From contig NC_008278.1 in assembly GCF_000058485.1 (NCBI RefSeq), positions 7,186,962-7,250,961 of the forward strand: a DNA stretch of 64,000 nt, read 5' to 3'. Below, one piece after another: positions 37,407 to 49,103 of this stretch. The notes under the pieces were generated by a model that was given only the letters and a program-made list of their open reading frames with translations, searched no databases and was not told the origin of the DNA. A program made the translations under genes and the position numbers. This DNA comes from Frankia alni ACN14a. GTDB lineage: Bacteria > Actinomycetota > Actinomycetes > Frankiales > Frankiaceae. Within the stretch, counting starts at the first letter, position 1. Each line of letters begins with the position of its first letter.

Positions 37407-37477
37407 AGCGGGCGACGGGAATCGAACCCGCGTTGCAAGCTTGGGAAGCTCGTGTTCTGCCTCTGAACTACGCCCGC
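37407..37477 (-). tRNA. tRNA-Gly (anticodon CCC)
   Basis: The reverse complement folds as a tRNA: acceptor GCGGGCG pairing GCCCGC with discriminator T, D arm GTTC...GAAC type, anticodon stem CGAGC/GCTTG around the loop TTCCCAA (anticodon CCC), and T arm GCGGG TTCGATT CCCGT. CCA is not encoded. Confidence 0.96.
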
Positions 37478-37671
37478 GTAGTGCATCCGCATCGTACCGG
37501 ATCGCGCGGCAGGCGGGGCAGGGCGGGTGCGGCGGGGCGGGACACGGAAGGCCCGTGCCCCCCGCCCGCCGCCGCCGGCGGCCCGACCCTGACAGTCCCG
37601 CATCGCCGCCGCCGCCGTCGTCGTCGGCTTGGCCTGCATGCCGGTCGGGACGCCGGCGGCGTGCGCCGATG

Positions 37672-40233
37672 TCAGCCGTCCACGGTGCTGCCGGTGGCGG
37701 AGGGGACCGCGCCAGCGGTGCTTCCGGAGCCGCCGCGACCACCGGTGTGGCCGCCGACTCCGCTGTGGCCACCGACTCCCGGGTGGCCGCCGACTCCGCT
37801 GTGGCCACCGTGGCCGCCGCCGACGCTGGCGGCGCCGCCTGCGCTGGAGCCGGCGCCGGGGTTGGACGGGCCACCCTCACCGGGCGGACGCAGGAAGCGC
37901 AGCGGCTCGCGGCCGGCCGGCTGCCTGGGTCGTTCCAGCACGGGGGCGGGCGGCACGTCCAGGCTCACCGGCTCGCCCGGCTGGACCCGCACCGTCTGGC
38001 CGTGGTGGAGCAGGGTCATCGCCGGACCCTCGGAGACGGTGTAGGTCGCCGTCGCATCGGACACCTCCACCCGCAGGTGACGCCCGCGCACGCAGAGGCC
38101 GAAGGCAAGCCTGGTCAGGCCCTCCGGCAGGCGGGGCGAGAAGGCGATGACCTCGCCGCCGTCGCGCAGGCCGCCGAAGCCCTCCACGAGGGCGATCCAA
38201 CTTCCCGCGAGCGAGGCCATGTGCAGGCCGTCGCCGGTGTTGTGCTCGATGTCGCGCAGGTCCATCAGCGCGGCCTCGCGCAGGTAGTCGTGGGCGAGGG
38301 AGAGGTGGCCGCACTCGGCGGCCATCACGGCCTGGCAGCAGGCCGACAGCGAGGAGTCCCGGACGGTCAGCGCCTCGTAGTAGGCGAAGTTGCGGATCTT
38401 CTCGTCCATGGTGAACGCGTCGCCGCAGCGCTGCATCGCGAGCACGAGGTCCGCCTGCTTGACGACCTGCTTGCGGTAGAGGTCGAAGTAGGGGAAGTGC
38501 AACAGCAGCGGGTACTGCTCGGCCGTGGTGTGCTCGAAGTCCCACACCTGGTGCTCGGTGAAGCCCTCGGACTGCGGGTGGACCCCGAGATGGGGGTCGT
38601 AGGGGATGAACATGTCCTCGGCCGCGTCCCGCCAGGAGGCCGTCACCTCGGCGTCCACGCCGAGCTCGGCGGCGCGGTCGGGATGGCGGCGGGCGGCGTC
38701 CGCGGCGGCGATGAGGTTTCGCTGCGCCATCAGGTTCGTGTAGACGTTGTTGTCGGCGATCGCCGAGTACTCGTCCGGGCCGGTGACGCCGTCGATGCGG
38801 AACCGGCCGTCGAGGTCGTGGTGACCCAGCGAGCGCCACAGCCGCGCAGTCTCGACCAGGATCTCGAGGCCGACCTCGCGTTCGAACCGCTCGTCCTCGG
38901 TGACGTTGACGTAGCGGGCGACCGCGTCGGCGATGTCGGCGTTCACGTGGAACGCCGCCGTCCCCGCCGGCCAGTACCCGGAGCACTCCTCGCCGTGGAT
39001 GGTGCGCCAGGGAAACGCCGCACCCGCGAGGTCGAGCAGCTCGGCGCGCTCCCGGGCCAGCGGCAGGGTCGCGTGCCGCCAGCGCAGCGCGTCGCCCGCG
39101 GCGGCCGGGGCCGTGTAGGTCAACACCGGCAGCACGTAGGTCTCGGAGTCCCAGAAGGCGTGCCCGTCATAGCCCGGACCGGTCAGGCCCTTCGCCGGGA
39201 TGGCGCGCCGCTCCGCCCGGGCGGCCGACTGCAGGACGTGGAACAGCGCGAACCGGACGGCCTGTTGGACCTCCGGGTCGCCGTCGACCTCGACGTCGGC
39301 GCGCGCCCAGAACGCGTCGAGGTACTCCTTCTGCTCGCGTACCAGGCCGCCCCAGCCGGTCTGGCGGGCGGCGACGAGCGCGGCCACGGCCTGGTCGCGC
39401 AACGCCGGCAGGGACCGCTGCTCGGACCAGCCGTACGCGAGCCACTTGACCATCCGCAGCTTCTGGCCGGGCAGCAGCACGACCGTCGCGGTGACCCGAC
39501 CCGCGTCGGGCTCGCTCTCCGAGGAGATGCCCAGCGAGTCCGGGCCCTCGAAGTGATGATCCATGGCGGCGGCGACCCGGATCTCGCTGTGCCGGGTGAT
39601 GTGGACGGTCTCGACCTTGGTCCCGTCGGCACGGTGACGCTCGGAGATCAGCGGCGACTCCAGCGCGGCGGCGGCCCGCGGGTCCCCGCGCCAGGTCGGG
39701 AGCTGCTCGTTGGCGACCAGCTCCGACTGGATGACGACCCGGGCCGGATCGCCGATCGCCTCGACCTCGTAGTAGAAGGCGGCGATGGACCGCTGGGAGA
39801 ACGACACCAGCCGCTCGGAATGCACCCGGATCGTCTGGCCGGCCGGTGAGACCCATTCCACGTCGCGGGTGAGCACGCCCTCCCGGAAGTCGATCATCCG
39901 CTGATGCGACAGCAGTTCGCCGTACCGGATGTCGAACGGCTCGTCATCCACCAACAACCTGATGATCTTGCCATCGGTGACGTTGATGACCGTCTGCCCT
40001 GACTCGGGATATCCGTACCCGGCCTCGGCGTACGGCAAAGGGCGCAGTTCGTGCACGGAGTTCAGGTAGGAGCCGGGCAGTCCGTGGGGATCACCCTCGT
40101 CGAGGTTTCCGCGCAGCCCGATGTGGCCGTTGGACAACGCGAACAACGATTCGGACCGGCCCAGATCGTAGAGGTCGACTCCGGATTCCCGGATCGCCCA
40201 CGGCTCGATCAGATAGGACGCCTTGTCGATCAT
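37672..40233 (-). CDS. Glycoside hydrolase family 65 phosphorylase (trehalose/maltose/kojibiose type)
   Basis: An 853-residue GH65 enzyme: N-terminal beta-sandwich (ALSNGHIGLRGNLDEGDPHG), a linker, then an (alpha/alpha)6 barrel with FWDSETYVLPVLTYTAP and the catalytic general acid Glu488 in VTGPDEYSA. The phosphate loop lies in the QADLVLAMQRCGDAF region and its flanks. It cleaves an alpha-glucosyl disaccharide with phosphate to beta-glucose 1-phosphate. The C-terminal ~80 residues after the barrel are Pro/Gly-rich and end with a GGHxGV repeat. Its start overlaps the stop of the HAD phosphatase/mutase gene by 4 nt; that enzyme would turn the product into glucose 6-phosphate. The substrate among trehalose, maltose and kojibiose cannot be told. 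Confidence 0.92.
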   Translation of the reverse strand: MIDKASYLIEPWAIRESGVDLYDLGRSESLFALSNGHIGLRGNLDEGDPHGLPGSYLNSVHELRPLPYAEAGYGYPESGQTVINVTDGKIIRLLVDDEPFDIRYGELLSHQRMIDFREGVLTRDVEWVSPAGQTIRVHSERLVSFSQRSIAAFYYEVEAIGDPARVVIQSELVANEQLPTWRGDPRAAAALESPLISERHRADGTKVETVHITRHSEIRVAAAMDHHFEGPDSLGISSESEPDAGRVTATVVLLPGQKLRMVKWLAYGWSEQRSLPALRDQAVAALVAARQTGWGGLVREQKEYLDAFWARADVEVDGDPEVQQAVRFALFHVLQSAARAERRAIPAKGLTGPGYDGHAFWDSETYVLPVLTYTAPAAAGDALRWRHATLPLARERAELLDLAGAAFPWRTIHGEECSGYWPAGTAAFHVNADIADAVARYVNVTEDERFEREVGLEILVETARLWRSLGHHDLDGRFRIDGVTGPDEYSAIADNNVYTNLMAQRNLIAAADAARRHPDRAAELGVDAEVTASWRDAAEDMFIPYDPHLGVHPQSEGFTEHQVWDFEHTTAEQYPLLLHFPYFDLYRKQVVKQADLVLAMQRCGDAFTMDEKIRNFAYYEALTVRDSSLSACCQAVMAAECGHLSLAHDYLREAALMDLRDIEHNTGDGLHMASLAGSWIALVEGFGGLRDGGEVIAFSPRLPEGLTRLAFGLCVRGRHLRVEVSDATATYTVSEGPAMTLLHHGQTVRVQPGEPVSLDVPPAPVLERPRQPAGREPLRFLRPPGEGGPSNPGAGSSAGGAASVGGGHGGHSGVGGHPGVGGHSGVGGHTGGRGGSGSTAGAVPSATGSTVDG
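37747..37818 (-). repeat. 18-bp tandem repeats near the 3' end of the GH65 gene
   Basis: Units of the form GTGGCCGCCGACTCCGCT on the plus strand, about four copies, encoding the GGHSGV/GGHPGV tail of the phosphorylase. Confidence 0.85.
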
Positions 40234-41018
40234 GCCGGGCCGCGCCCGGCGGCGGACGGCGTGGACGGCGTGGACGGCGCGAGCAGATCGGCCAGATCCT
40301 CGACGACGATGTCGGCGCCGTGCTTGCGCAACTGCTCGGCGTGCCCCTGCCCCACCCGGTCGACGCCGACCACGTAGCCGAAGCCCCCGGCCCGGCCGGC
40401 CTCGACGCCGGCCAGGGCGTCCTCGAACACCGCCGCCCGCTCCGGCGGCACGCCGAGCAACCTGGCGCCGGCGAGAAAGGTGTCCGGCGCCGGCTTGCCG
40501 GCCAGGTGGTCCCGGGCCGCGACCACGCCGTCGACGACCGCGTCGACGAAGGCGTCGAGGCCGGTGGATCGCAGCACCTCCACGCAGTTGGCGCTGGAGG
40601 AGACCACGGCCCGGGGCACCCCACGCCTCGACAGCTCCTCCAGATAGGTCCTCGAGCCCGGGTAGACCTCCACGCCGTCGGTCCGGATCCGCTTCAGGAG
40701 CAGGATGTTCTTGCGGTTGGACAGGGCGTTCACGGTCAGCGCGGACGGCGGGTCGTCCGCGGTCCCCTCGGGCAGCCGGATGTGGCGGGCGGCGAGGAAG
40801 GCGCGTACCCCGTCGACCCGGGGCCGGCCGTCGACGTATTCGGCGTAGTCCCCGCCGATGTCGAACGGGACGAACGGTTCACCGGACCGACTGGCCCAGT
40901 TCTCCAGAAAGTCGTCGAACATCTCCTTCCACGCGGCGGCGTGCACCGTCGCCGTGTTGGTGAGCACCCCGTCGAGATCGAACAGGCACGCCTGAATGTG
41001 ATCGGGTAGCCCGAGCAT
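40230..41018 (-). CDS. Beta-phosphoglucomutase-like HAD-IA enzyme
   Basis: A 262-residue HAD hydrolase/mutase: motif [12 protein letters not shown] with nucleophile Asp14 and acid/base Asp16, motif II in [13 protein letters not shown], motif III Lys in [10 protein letters not shown], and motif [16 protein letters not shown]. The cap domain (about 27-110) has the [14 protein letters not shown] helix seen in beta-phosphoglucomutases. It would convert the beta-glucose 1-phosphate made by the GH65 phosphorylase to glucose 6-phosphate; the two genes overlap by 4 nt. First gene of the pair. Confidence 0.92.
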   Translation of the reverse strand: MLGLPDHIQACLFDLDGVLTNTATVHAAAWKEMFDDFLENWASRSGEPFVPFDIGGDYAEYVDGRPRVDGVRAFLAARHIRLPEGTADDPPSALTVNALSNRKNILLLKRIRTDGVEVYPGSRTYLEELSRRGVPRAVVSSSANCVEVLRSTGLDAFVDAVVDGVVAARDHLAGKPAPDTFLAGARLLGVPPERAAVFEDALAGVEAGRAGGFGYVVGVDRVGQGHAEQLRKHGADIVVEDLADLLAPSTPSTPSAAGRGPA

Positions 41019-41245
41019 GCTTCTCCCGCCTGTGTTCGCATTCCCCGCCTCTCCGCCGGGGACGCCCCGTTCCGGCCGGGCGTTCCCCGAGCGGACACGT
41101 CTCTCCTACCCCTGTCACGCTACGTCTCACTCCTTCGGTCGACCCCTCGGCCGACCCCCGGCCGACCCTCGACCGACCCCACCGCCGACGGCGACCGGCC
41201 GGACGGGCGGTGAAGATCGACCGCGCATGCTCTAACGTCCACGAC

Positions 41246-41845
41246 GTGCTGCTGTCCGACCGGGACATCCGGACCGAGATCACCGCGGGCCGGATTCGCC
41301 TCGACCCCCACGACCCCGCCCTGATCCAGCCGTCCAGCATCGACCTGCGGCTGGACCGCTGGTTCCGGGTCTTCGCCAACCACCGGTACAGCCACATCGA
41401 CCCGTCGGTCGAGCAGGAGGATCTCACCGAACTCATCGCGCCCGACGGCGACGAGCCGTTCGTGCTGCACCCGGGCGAGTTCGTGCTCGGCTCGACGCTG
41501 GAGATCGTCACCCTGCCGGACGACCTGGCGGGCCGGCTGGAGGGGAAGTCGAGCCTGGGCCGGCTCGGGCTGCTCACGCACTCGACGGCCGGTTTCATCG
41601 ATCCCGGCTTCTCCGGGCACGTCACGTTGGAGCTGTCGAACGTCGCGACGCTGCCGATCAAGCTCTGGCCGGGCATGAAGATCGGCCAGCTCTGCCTGTT
41701 CCGGCTGACCTCGCCGGCCGAGCACTCCTACGGCTCGGCCGTCTACGGCTCCCGCTACCAGGGCCAGCGCGGTCCGACGCCGTCCCGCGCCTACCGCGAC
41801 TTCACCCGCGCCCCCGTCCCGAACGGCGAACTCCCGCCCGCCTGA
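41246..41845 (+). CDS. dcd: dCTP deaminase
   Basis: A 199-residue trimeric dCTP deaminase: [20 protein letters not shown] start, [15 protein letters not shown], then [20 protein letters not shown] and [20 protein letters not shown] with the catalytic Glu in LELSN, and [19 protein letters not shown]. It deaminates dCTP to dUTP (in some actinobacteria also on to dUMP) for thymidylate synthesis. GTG 41246 is chosen over the frame start at 41210 because the family starts at this point (LLSDRDI). Solo gene; two hairpins follow. Confidence 0.95.
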   Translation: MLLSDRDIRTEITAGRIRLDPHDPALIQPSSIDLRLDRWFRVFANHRYSHIDPSVEQEDLTELIAPDGDEPFVLHPGEFVLGSTLEIVTLPDDLAGRLEGKSSLGRLGLLTHSTAGFIDPGFSGHVTLELSNVATLPIKLWPGMKIGQLCLFRLTSPAEHSYGSAVYGSRYQGQRGPTPSRAYRDFTRAPVPNGELPPA

Positions 41846-41860
41846 CCCGCCGGCCTCCTT

Positions 41861-41905
41861 GCTTGTCCAGAGGGTTCTGCGCCCGATTTATCCCTCCGGA
41901 CAAGC
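41861..41905 (+). terminator. Hairpin downstream of dcd
   Basis: GCTTGTCC (41861-41868) pairs with GGACAAGC (41898-41905), and the stem continues inward with one mismatch to 14 bp. The 17-nt loop is long. Possibly part of a double terminator with the next hairpin. Confidence 0.45.
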
Positions 41906-41948
41906 AGGGACGTGCCGGCCCCGTGCCGGCCGGGGACCGTAGACGACG

Positions 41949-41983
41949 AACCGGGGCCCTCGCCGCTGGCGAGGGCCCCGGTT
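41949..41983. terminator. Bidirectional terminator between dcd and the Fe-S oxidoreductase gene
   Basis: A perfect 16-bp stem (41949-41964 with 41968-41983) around the 3-nt loop GCT, between two convergent genes. No T-tract; symmetric, so it could act in both directions. Confidence 0.75.
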
Positions 41984-42011
41984 GCGGTGGGGCTGGTGGA
42001 GCTGGCGCAGG

Positions 42012-44213
42012 TCAGCCGACGGGCTCGGCGGGGGTCGTCGCCGGCGCCGCCGGGGCCAGCGAGCGGGCCAGGAGCTGGGAGACGTCGAGCACCTCGACGC
42101 TCTCCTTCGCCTCACCCGCGAGCTTCTTCTCGGTGACGGCGTCGGTCAGCATCACGATGCAGAACGGGCACGCGGTGGACACGACGTCCGGGTCGAGGCC
42201 GAGGGCCTCCTCCATCCGGTCGACGTTCACCCGCTTGCCGATCTTCTCTTCCATCCACATCCGCGCGCCGCCGGCGCCGCAGCAGAACCCACGGTCCTTG
42301 CAGCGGTGCATCTCCTGACCGCGGATACCGGGGATGGCCTCGAGGATCTCCCGCGGCGGGGTGTAGACCTTGTTGTGCCGGCCGAGGAAGCACGGGTCGT
42401 GGTAGGTGACCGAGGAGTCGATCGGAGTGATCGGCACCAGCTTGCGCTCCTCGACGAGCTTGCCGAGCAGCTGGGTGTGGTGGACGACCTCGTACTCGCC
42501 GCCGAGCGAGGAGTACTCCCGGGCGAGGCTGTTGAAGCAGTGCGGGCAGGTCGCGACGATCTTCTTGACGCCCGTTTCGTTCAGCAGCTCGATGTTCGCC
42601 TTGGCCATCTCCTGGTAGAGGTACTCGTTGCCGAGCCGGCGGGCCGGGTCACCGGTGCAGGACTCGTTGGTGCCGAGGATCGCGAACTCGACGCCCGCGG
42701 TGTGCAGCAGCTCGGCGAAGGCCCGCGCGACCTTCTTCGCCCGGTCCTCGATGGCACCGGCGCAGCCGACCCAGTACAGGTACTCGACGTCCTCGGGAAT
42801 CTGCTCGCCATCCCCGATGATCCGCACCTCGAAGGGCAGGCCCTCGGTCCACTCGGTGCGGGTCCGCGGCGACACGCCCCACGGGTTGCCGTTGTTCTCG
42901 AGGTTGCGCAGCATGACGCCGGCCTCGGACGGGAACGCCGACTCGATCATCACCTGGTAGCGGCGCATGTCGACGATGTGGTCGACGTGCTCGATGTCCA
43001 CCGGGCACTGCTCGACGCAGGCGCCGCAGTTGGTGCACGACCACAGCACGTCGGGGTCGATGACCCCGCCCTCCTCGGCGGTCCCGACGAGCGGCCGGTC
43101 CACCTGGGGCTGGCCGGGCTCGGGCACGCGGCCGAAGCCGGACTCGGGCACGCCGTGGTGGGCGTGGGCGTCCTCTTCGACCCCGGTGACCGCCTTCGGT
43201 GCCTCCTCGCCCTCGGCCTCGCCCTTCGTCGACAGCAGGTAGGGCGCCTTGGCGAAGAGGTGGTCCCGCAGGTCCATGATCAGCAGCTTCGGCGACAGCG
43301 GCTTGCCGGTGTTCCAGGCGGGGCACTGGCTCTGGCAGCGCCCGCACTCGGTGCAGGTGGCGAAGTCGAGCATCGCCTTCCAGGTGAAGTCCTCGACCTT
43401 GCCGACGCCGACGAGCGGCTCGTCCTCCTCCATCAGCTTCTCGATGTCGGGGGTGCTGCCGAGCGGGCCGAGGGCGGCGGGCTCCCGCTTGAGCACGACG
43501 TTGATCGGGGCCAGGCCGATGTGCAGGTGCTTGGAGTACACCACCAGGACGGAGAAGCCCATGATGACGGCGATGTTGAGCAGCAGGAAGGCCGTCTCGA
43601 TGTCCTCGTTCACATCGTGCGAGAGGCCCGAGAAGATCCGGCTGACGACGTAGGAGGCGAAGGCCCACTTGGTCTGGCCCTGCGGCAGGTTCCCGGTGTT
43701 GTACTGGGCGCCGCGGTAGATCAGCAGGGTCCCGACGACGGCCGTGATCAGGCCGAGGATGACCCACGCCGGTCCGGTGTGCGAGCCGTAGAAACGCGAC
43801 TTCCGCTCCAGCCGGGCGGGCGCGTTCTTGACCCGGATGATCGTGAATGCAGCCAGTCCGGCGAGCACCGCCACGGAGAAGAAGTCCTCCAGGAAGCCGA
43901 TGGCCGCCCAGTGACCGAATCCCGGAATGTGGAAGTCGTCGTCGAACAGACCGCCATAGGCCTCGATGACGGTCAACAACAGAATCGTGAATCCCCAGAA
44001 GGTGAAGAAGTGCGCGATGCCCGGCACCGACCACTTCAACAGCTTCCGCTGACCACCGACCTCGCTGATCTCGGTCCAGATGCGCTTCGGCAGGTCGTCC
44101 AGCCGGCCCTGCGCCGGCTGTCCCGACCTGATCAGCCGGAACAGCCAGAACACCCGGCGTCCGGCTACCGCGAGAGCGATCAGCGTGATCGCTCCACCGA
44201 TCGCAATTCTCAC
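42012..44213 (-). CDS. Membrane-bound Fe-S oxidoreductase, heterodisulfide-reductase-like
   Basis: About 733 residues. Five or so membrane segments come first (IAIGGAITLIALAVAG, FFTFWGFTILLLTVIEA, FFSVAVLAGLAAFTII, and others), like the cytochrome-b-type HdrE/NarI domain. Then two 4Fe-4S motifs, CTECGRCQSQCP and CTNCGACVEQCP, and two cysteine-rich CCG domains: VGCAGAIEDRAKK with a later SCTG-type cysteine, and HDPCFLGRHNKVYTPP with GFCCGAGGARMW. It would move electrons between a cytosolic donor and the quinone pool. GTG 44213 has GGAGG 5 nt upstream; ATG 44225 is the alternative. Proteins of this plan are common in actinobacteria, often without assigned partners. Confidence 0.9.
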   Translation of the reverse strand: MRIAIGGAITLIALAVAGRRVFWLFRLIRSGQPAQGRLDDLPKRIWTEISEVGGQRKLLKWSVPGIAHFFTFWGFTILLLTVIEAYGGLFDDDFHIPGFGHWAAIGFLEDFFSVAVLAGLAAFTIIRVKNAPARLERKSRFYGSHTGPAWVILGLITAVVGTLLIYRGAQYNTGNLPQGQTKWAFASYVVSRIFSGLSHDVNEDIETAFLLLNIAVIMGFSVLVVYSKHLHIGLAPINVVLKREPAALGPLGSTPDIEKLMEEDEPLVGVGKVEDFTWKAMLDFATCTECGRCQSQCPAWNTGKPLSPKLLIMDLRDHLFAKAPYLLSTKGEAEGEEAPKAVTGVEEDAHAHHGVPESGFGRVPEPGQPQVDRPLVGTAEEGGVIDPDVLWSCTNCGACVEQCPVDIEHVDHIVDMRRYQVMIESAFPSEAGVMLRNLENNGNPWGVSPRTRTEWTEGLPFEVRIIGDGEQIPEDVEYLYWVGCAGAIEDRAKKVARAFAELLHTAGVEFAILGTNESCTGDPARRLGNEYLYQEMAKANIELLNETGVKKIVATCPHCFNSLAREYSSLGGEYEVVHHTQLLGKLVEERKLVPITPIDSSVTYHDPCFLGRHNKVYTPPREILEAIPGIRGQEMHRCKDRGFCCGAGGARMWMEEKIGKRVNVDRMEEALGLDPDVVSTACPFCIVMLTDAVTEKKLAGEAKESVEVLDVSQLLARSLAPAAPATTPAEPVG

Positions 44214-44884
44214 AGCATCCTCCATCTGGCACCCACCATTGCGGGTGAGCCTACTCGTACCGGCCAGTAACAAATGGGACGAGTGATCCGCACCACCCGT
44301 TCGACGAGCCCCGTCCCATCCGACGAGCCCCGTCCCATCCACCGACCAAGGTCGTCTTCGCGATCCGGGTGCGGACGGCGTTGACCTCTTCAGCCGGCGG
44401 CGAGCCCGCCTACCACCCGACCCTGCCACGACGTGGTCCGAGCGGCCCGTTATAGGGGGTCCGAAGGCCCGATCACCCGCACCGGGTGCTCTGGACTGCT
44501 ACTTTCAGTGGCAGATGCCCAACCGACGCGCAACGCCCCGCACCGCCGCGACTACCGCGCCGTCGCGCACCCGCGCCGGCCTCGGCGGGCGGCCGGCGGC
44601 GGGCGCGGCGCCAGCACCGTCCCGCCACGTCCGACCACGTCCCGCCCACGTCCGCGCCGCGAAGTCACCCGAGTCGATGATGTCAACCCTTGTGCTACAG
44701 GGATCTTCGACGCACCATGGGGACGGCCTTTCGCCCACGCTGACCGGGCGATCGTGTGTCCCGCGGTGCATGCTTCTCCCCGGCATGCGTGGGCTCGGTG
44801 CCAGCGCTGTCGCGACGACGCCCGGCGTTCCCGGCGGACGGGCCGCTACCAACGTTGACGACCCCTGCGACCATGGTGGGCACG
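44214..44884. other. Divergent intergenic region, no gene found
   Basis: Lies between the divergent Fe-S oxidoreductase and NERD-protein genes. Open frames are shadows with no recognised domain. Duplicated CGACGAGCCCCGTCCCATCC (about 44303-44341) stands close to the oxidoreductase start. No operator could be assigned. Confidence 0.5.
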
Positions 44885-46129
44885 ATGGCAACGATCACCC
44901 GGCCGACGATGACCCGAGTCGGCCGTCCCGGGCAGTCCCTGCAGACGGAGTACCAGCGGGCCCGGGAGAACCAGGCACTGGTCCGGCGGGACCGGCTGAC
45001 GCGGCAGGTCCCCCGCATCGCGGCCCGGGCGGCCGTGGTCGGCTTCGTCCTCGCCCTGGTCATCGGCTTCGGGGTCGGGCAGCCCGGCATCGCGATCGCC
45101 GCGTTCTTTCTGGTCTTCCTGGCCTGGCCGGCCGGCATCATCATCGCCGCGTACGGCACCGCACCGGACATCGAGTCGCTGCGGGAGGGCGCCGAGGCCG
45201 AACGCAGGACCGCCCGGGCCATCGCCCGGCTGCGCCGGCAGGGCTACATCATCCTCCACGACCGGTCCGTGCCGTACTCGGAGGCGACCATCGGCCACCT
45301 CGTGATCGGTCCCGGCGGGGTGATGGTGCTCGGCAGTGACAACAGCAAGGGGACCGTCCGTTACACCAAGGGCGGGGCGATCTGTGACGGCGAGTCGCTC
45401 AAGCCGGTGATCGACCGGGCCTCCTGGCTGGGCGGCGAGGTCCGCAGCCAGATTCGGGCCGCGCTGCCGATGCTCAAGATCCCGGTCAGCCCGATCCTGG
45501 TGATGGTCGAGGCCAACGTGCTGTGGAGCGACGGCGCCGTCGACGGTGTGACGATCATCAGTATCAAGGACGTCCCCAACTTCATCCGCAAGAAGCCCGG
45601 CCGCCTCAACCCGGGCGAGGTACGGCAGATCATCGCCGCGGCGGAGCGACTGTTCCCGGCCTTCTCGGCCAACCGCCTGGCCGACCAGGTCACCGTCGAC
45701 CGGGACCAGTGGCTGAGCCTGATGGACGCGCTGCGCACCATCCGCGAGCGCGACGGCGACGCCAGCGACATGCTCGACCGGCTCGCCCAGATCGAGGCCG
45801 ACCTGGGCCGGCAGGTCGACCTCAGCGAGCGGACCGGGATGCCGCTGGCCGTCCCGGGCCGCGAGGCGCCGGGCGAGGCCGCGGACCTCGCCGAGGACGA
45901 CCCGCCCGACGCCGCCGGCGGCCCGGTGACCTCGATCGGCCTGGCCGCCCCGGGCGGCGGGGGCGCCCGGCAACGCCCCGGCGCCCGCCGGGGTCGCATC
46001 CTGGCAGCCGTACGGCCGCCGCGGGCGACCTCCGTGCCACCCCGCAGCGGCGCCGCAGGCAGCCTCGGCGACCCCTCGGACGGCTCCCCGTCCGACGAGG
46101 CGAAGCCGCAGCCACCCACCGACTCCTGA
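44885..46129 (+). CDS. NERD-domain (nuclease-related) membrane protein
   Basis: A 414-residue protein. Two neighbouring membrane segments, AAVVGFVLALVIGFGVG (about 47-63) and IAIAAFFLVFLAWPAGIII (about 67-85), precede a cytosolic NERD domain: AERRTARAIARLRRQGYIIL, HDRSVPYSEATIGHLVIGPG, GVMVLGSDNSKGTV and ILVMVEANVLWSD. The NERD fold is related to restriction-enzyme-like nucleases; the Asp usually expected in the ExK strand is not obvious, so activity is unsure. A disordered, Pro-rich C-terminus ends the protein. ATG 44885 follows GGTGGG; ATG 44873 is in frame. A 20-bp hairpin terminator follows. Confidence 0.82.
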   Translation: MATITRPTMTRVGRPGQSLQTEYQRARENQALVRRDRLTRQVPRIAARAAVVGFVLALVIGFGVGQPGIAIAAFFLVFLAWPAGIIIAAYGTAPDIESLREGAEAERRTARAIARLRRQGYIILHDRSVPYSEATIGHLVIGPGGVMVLGSDNSKGTVRYTKGGAICDGESLKPVIDRASWLGGEVRSQIRAALPMLKIPVSPILVMVEANVLWSDGAVDGVTIISIKDVPNFIRKKPGRLNPGEVRQIIAAAERLFPAFSANRLADQVTVDRDQWLSLMDALRTIRERDGDASDMLDRLAQIEADLGRQVDLSERTGMPLAVPGREAPGEAADLAEDDPPDAAGGPVTSIGLAAPGGGGARQRPGARRGRILAAVRPPRATSVPPRSGAAGSLGDPSDGSPSDEAKPQPPTDS

Positions 46130-46156
46130 CCGGCCAACGCCCGCCACGATCCCCGC

Positions 46157-46201
46157 ACCCGACGCCGCCCGCCGGTCCCCGACCGGCGGGCGGCGTCGGG
46201 T
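46157..46201 (+). terminator. Strong terminator between the NERD gene and the dnaK promoter
   Basis: A perfect 20-bp stem (46157-46176 with 46182-46201) around the 5-nt loop CCCCG, 27 nt after the stop. It insulates the downstream dnaK operon from read-through. Confidence 0.8.
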
Positions 46202-46252
46202 CTGTGGCATGCCCAGCGGCCTGCCCGTGGGAATCCTCTCCGGGTTCGCAAA

Positions 46253-46273
46253 GTTGAGTGTGGCAGACTCACC
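46253..46273 (+). promoter_or_regulatory. HAIR operator (HspR site) upstream of dnaK, first copy
   Basis: TTGAGT (46254-46259), spacer GTGGCAG, ACTCAC (46267-46272), matching the HspR-associated inverted repeat CTTGAGT-N7-ACTCAAG with three changes. A TATGCT (46284-46289) lies downstream and may be the -10 box. HspR bound here would repress the operon until heat or damage relieves it. Confidence 0.75.
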
Positions 46274-46301
46274 TCTGCCGGGTTATGCTAGGGGCCGTCA
46301 T

Positions 46302-46322
46302 CATGAGTCAGGAAGGCTCAAC
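46302..46322 (+). promoter_or_regulatory. Second, weaker HAIR-like site upstream of dnaK
   Basis: TGAGT (46304-46308), spacer CAGGAAG, GCTCAAC (46316-46322): same 7-bp spacing and orientation as the first HAIR but with less perfect arms. The centres of the two sites are 49 bp apart, so HspR may bind both. Confidence 0.5.
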
Positions 46323-46461
46323 CTCCTGATACGCCCTAGCGTAAGCAGGACCGCACTCTCCGGGTGACCCTCGGAGAGCCGGTCCACCGAGAGGTTCAAC
46401 CCCACGAGGTCGGCCCGCACGCACCGCCCGCGCGCCGACACGGATCGAGAGGCACACAGAC

Positions 46462-48287
<1,826 letters not shown>

Positions 48288-48291
<4 letters not shown>

Positions 48292-49079
48292 CCTCCGGTC
48301 AACCTGGTGACTGGTGGGGTGCGAGCAGGTCCGACAGTCGAGACGAGGAGGAGCCTCGCGTGGTCGTGCGCGACCGGCGGCGGATCGACCCGGAGAGCGG
48401 TGAGGTGCGGGCGGATGCCGCCGCCGCACCCGGCGGGGTGGGAAGTGCCGCTCCCGCCGGAGCCCTCGACCAGGAGGTCGACGGCGAGCTCGTCGCGTCC
48501 CTGCAACAGCAGATCGCCGAGCGCACGGCGGACCTGCAGCGGCTGAAGGCGGAGTTCGACAACTACCGCCGCCGGGTCGAGCGGGACCGCCAGCAGATCG
48601 GCGAGCAGGCGACCGCCAAGGTGCTCGCCAGCCTGCTGTCGACCCTCGACGACATCGGCCGCGCCCGTGACCACGGGGATCTCGAGGGCCCCTTCAAGGC
48701 CATCGCCGAGGCCCTCGAAGCATCGTTGGAGGCAGCCGGCCTGGAGCGCTACGGGTCGCCGGGCGACGAGTTCGACCCGTCCGTCCATGAGGCGCTCATG
48801 CACTCCTACCGGGCTGACGTGACCGGCCCGACCTGTGTGGACGTCTTCCGCGCCGGTTACCTGCACGCGGGTCGGGTCCTGCGCCCGGCGCAGGTGGCGG
48901 TCGCGGAGCCCACGGGCGAGGCGGCACCGGCCGAGGTCGAGCCGGAAGCCGTCGAGGCCGCGCGCGGCGGGTCCGGGCTGCCGGACGAGCAGGCGGCGCA
49001 GCGGCCGAGCCCCATCCCCGACGACACCGGCAGCATCCCCGGCCCGGACAACGGCGGGCCCACTGTCAGCGCCGACTGA
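48288..49079 (+). CDS. grpE: Nucleotide exchange factor GrpE
   Basis: A 263-residue GrpE. A long coiled coil ([20 protein letters not shown], about 73-92) is followed by [20 protein letters not shown] and the beta domain with [17 protein letters not shown]. The N-terminus and the last 65 residues are low-complexity and longer than in enterobacterial GrpE, as is usual in actinobacteria. GTG 48288 overlaps the dnaK stop (GTGA). It drives ADP/ATP exchange on DnaK. Confidence 0.97.
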
Positions 49080-49103
49080 CACGACGAGGAGAGGAGGGGC
49101 GCC

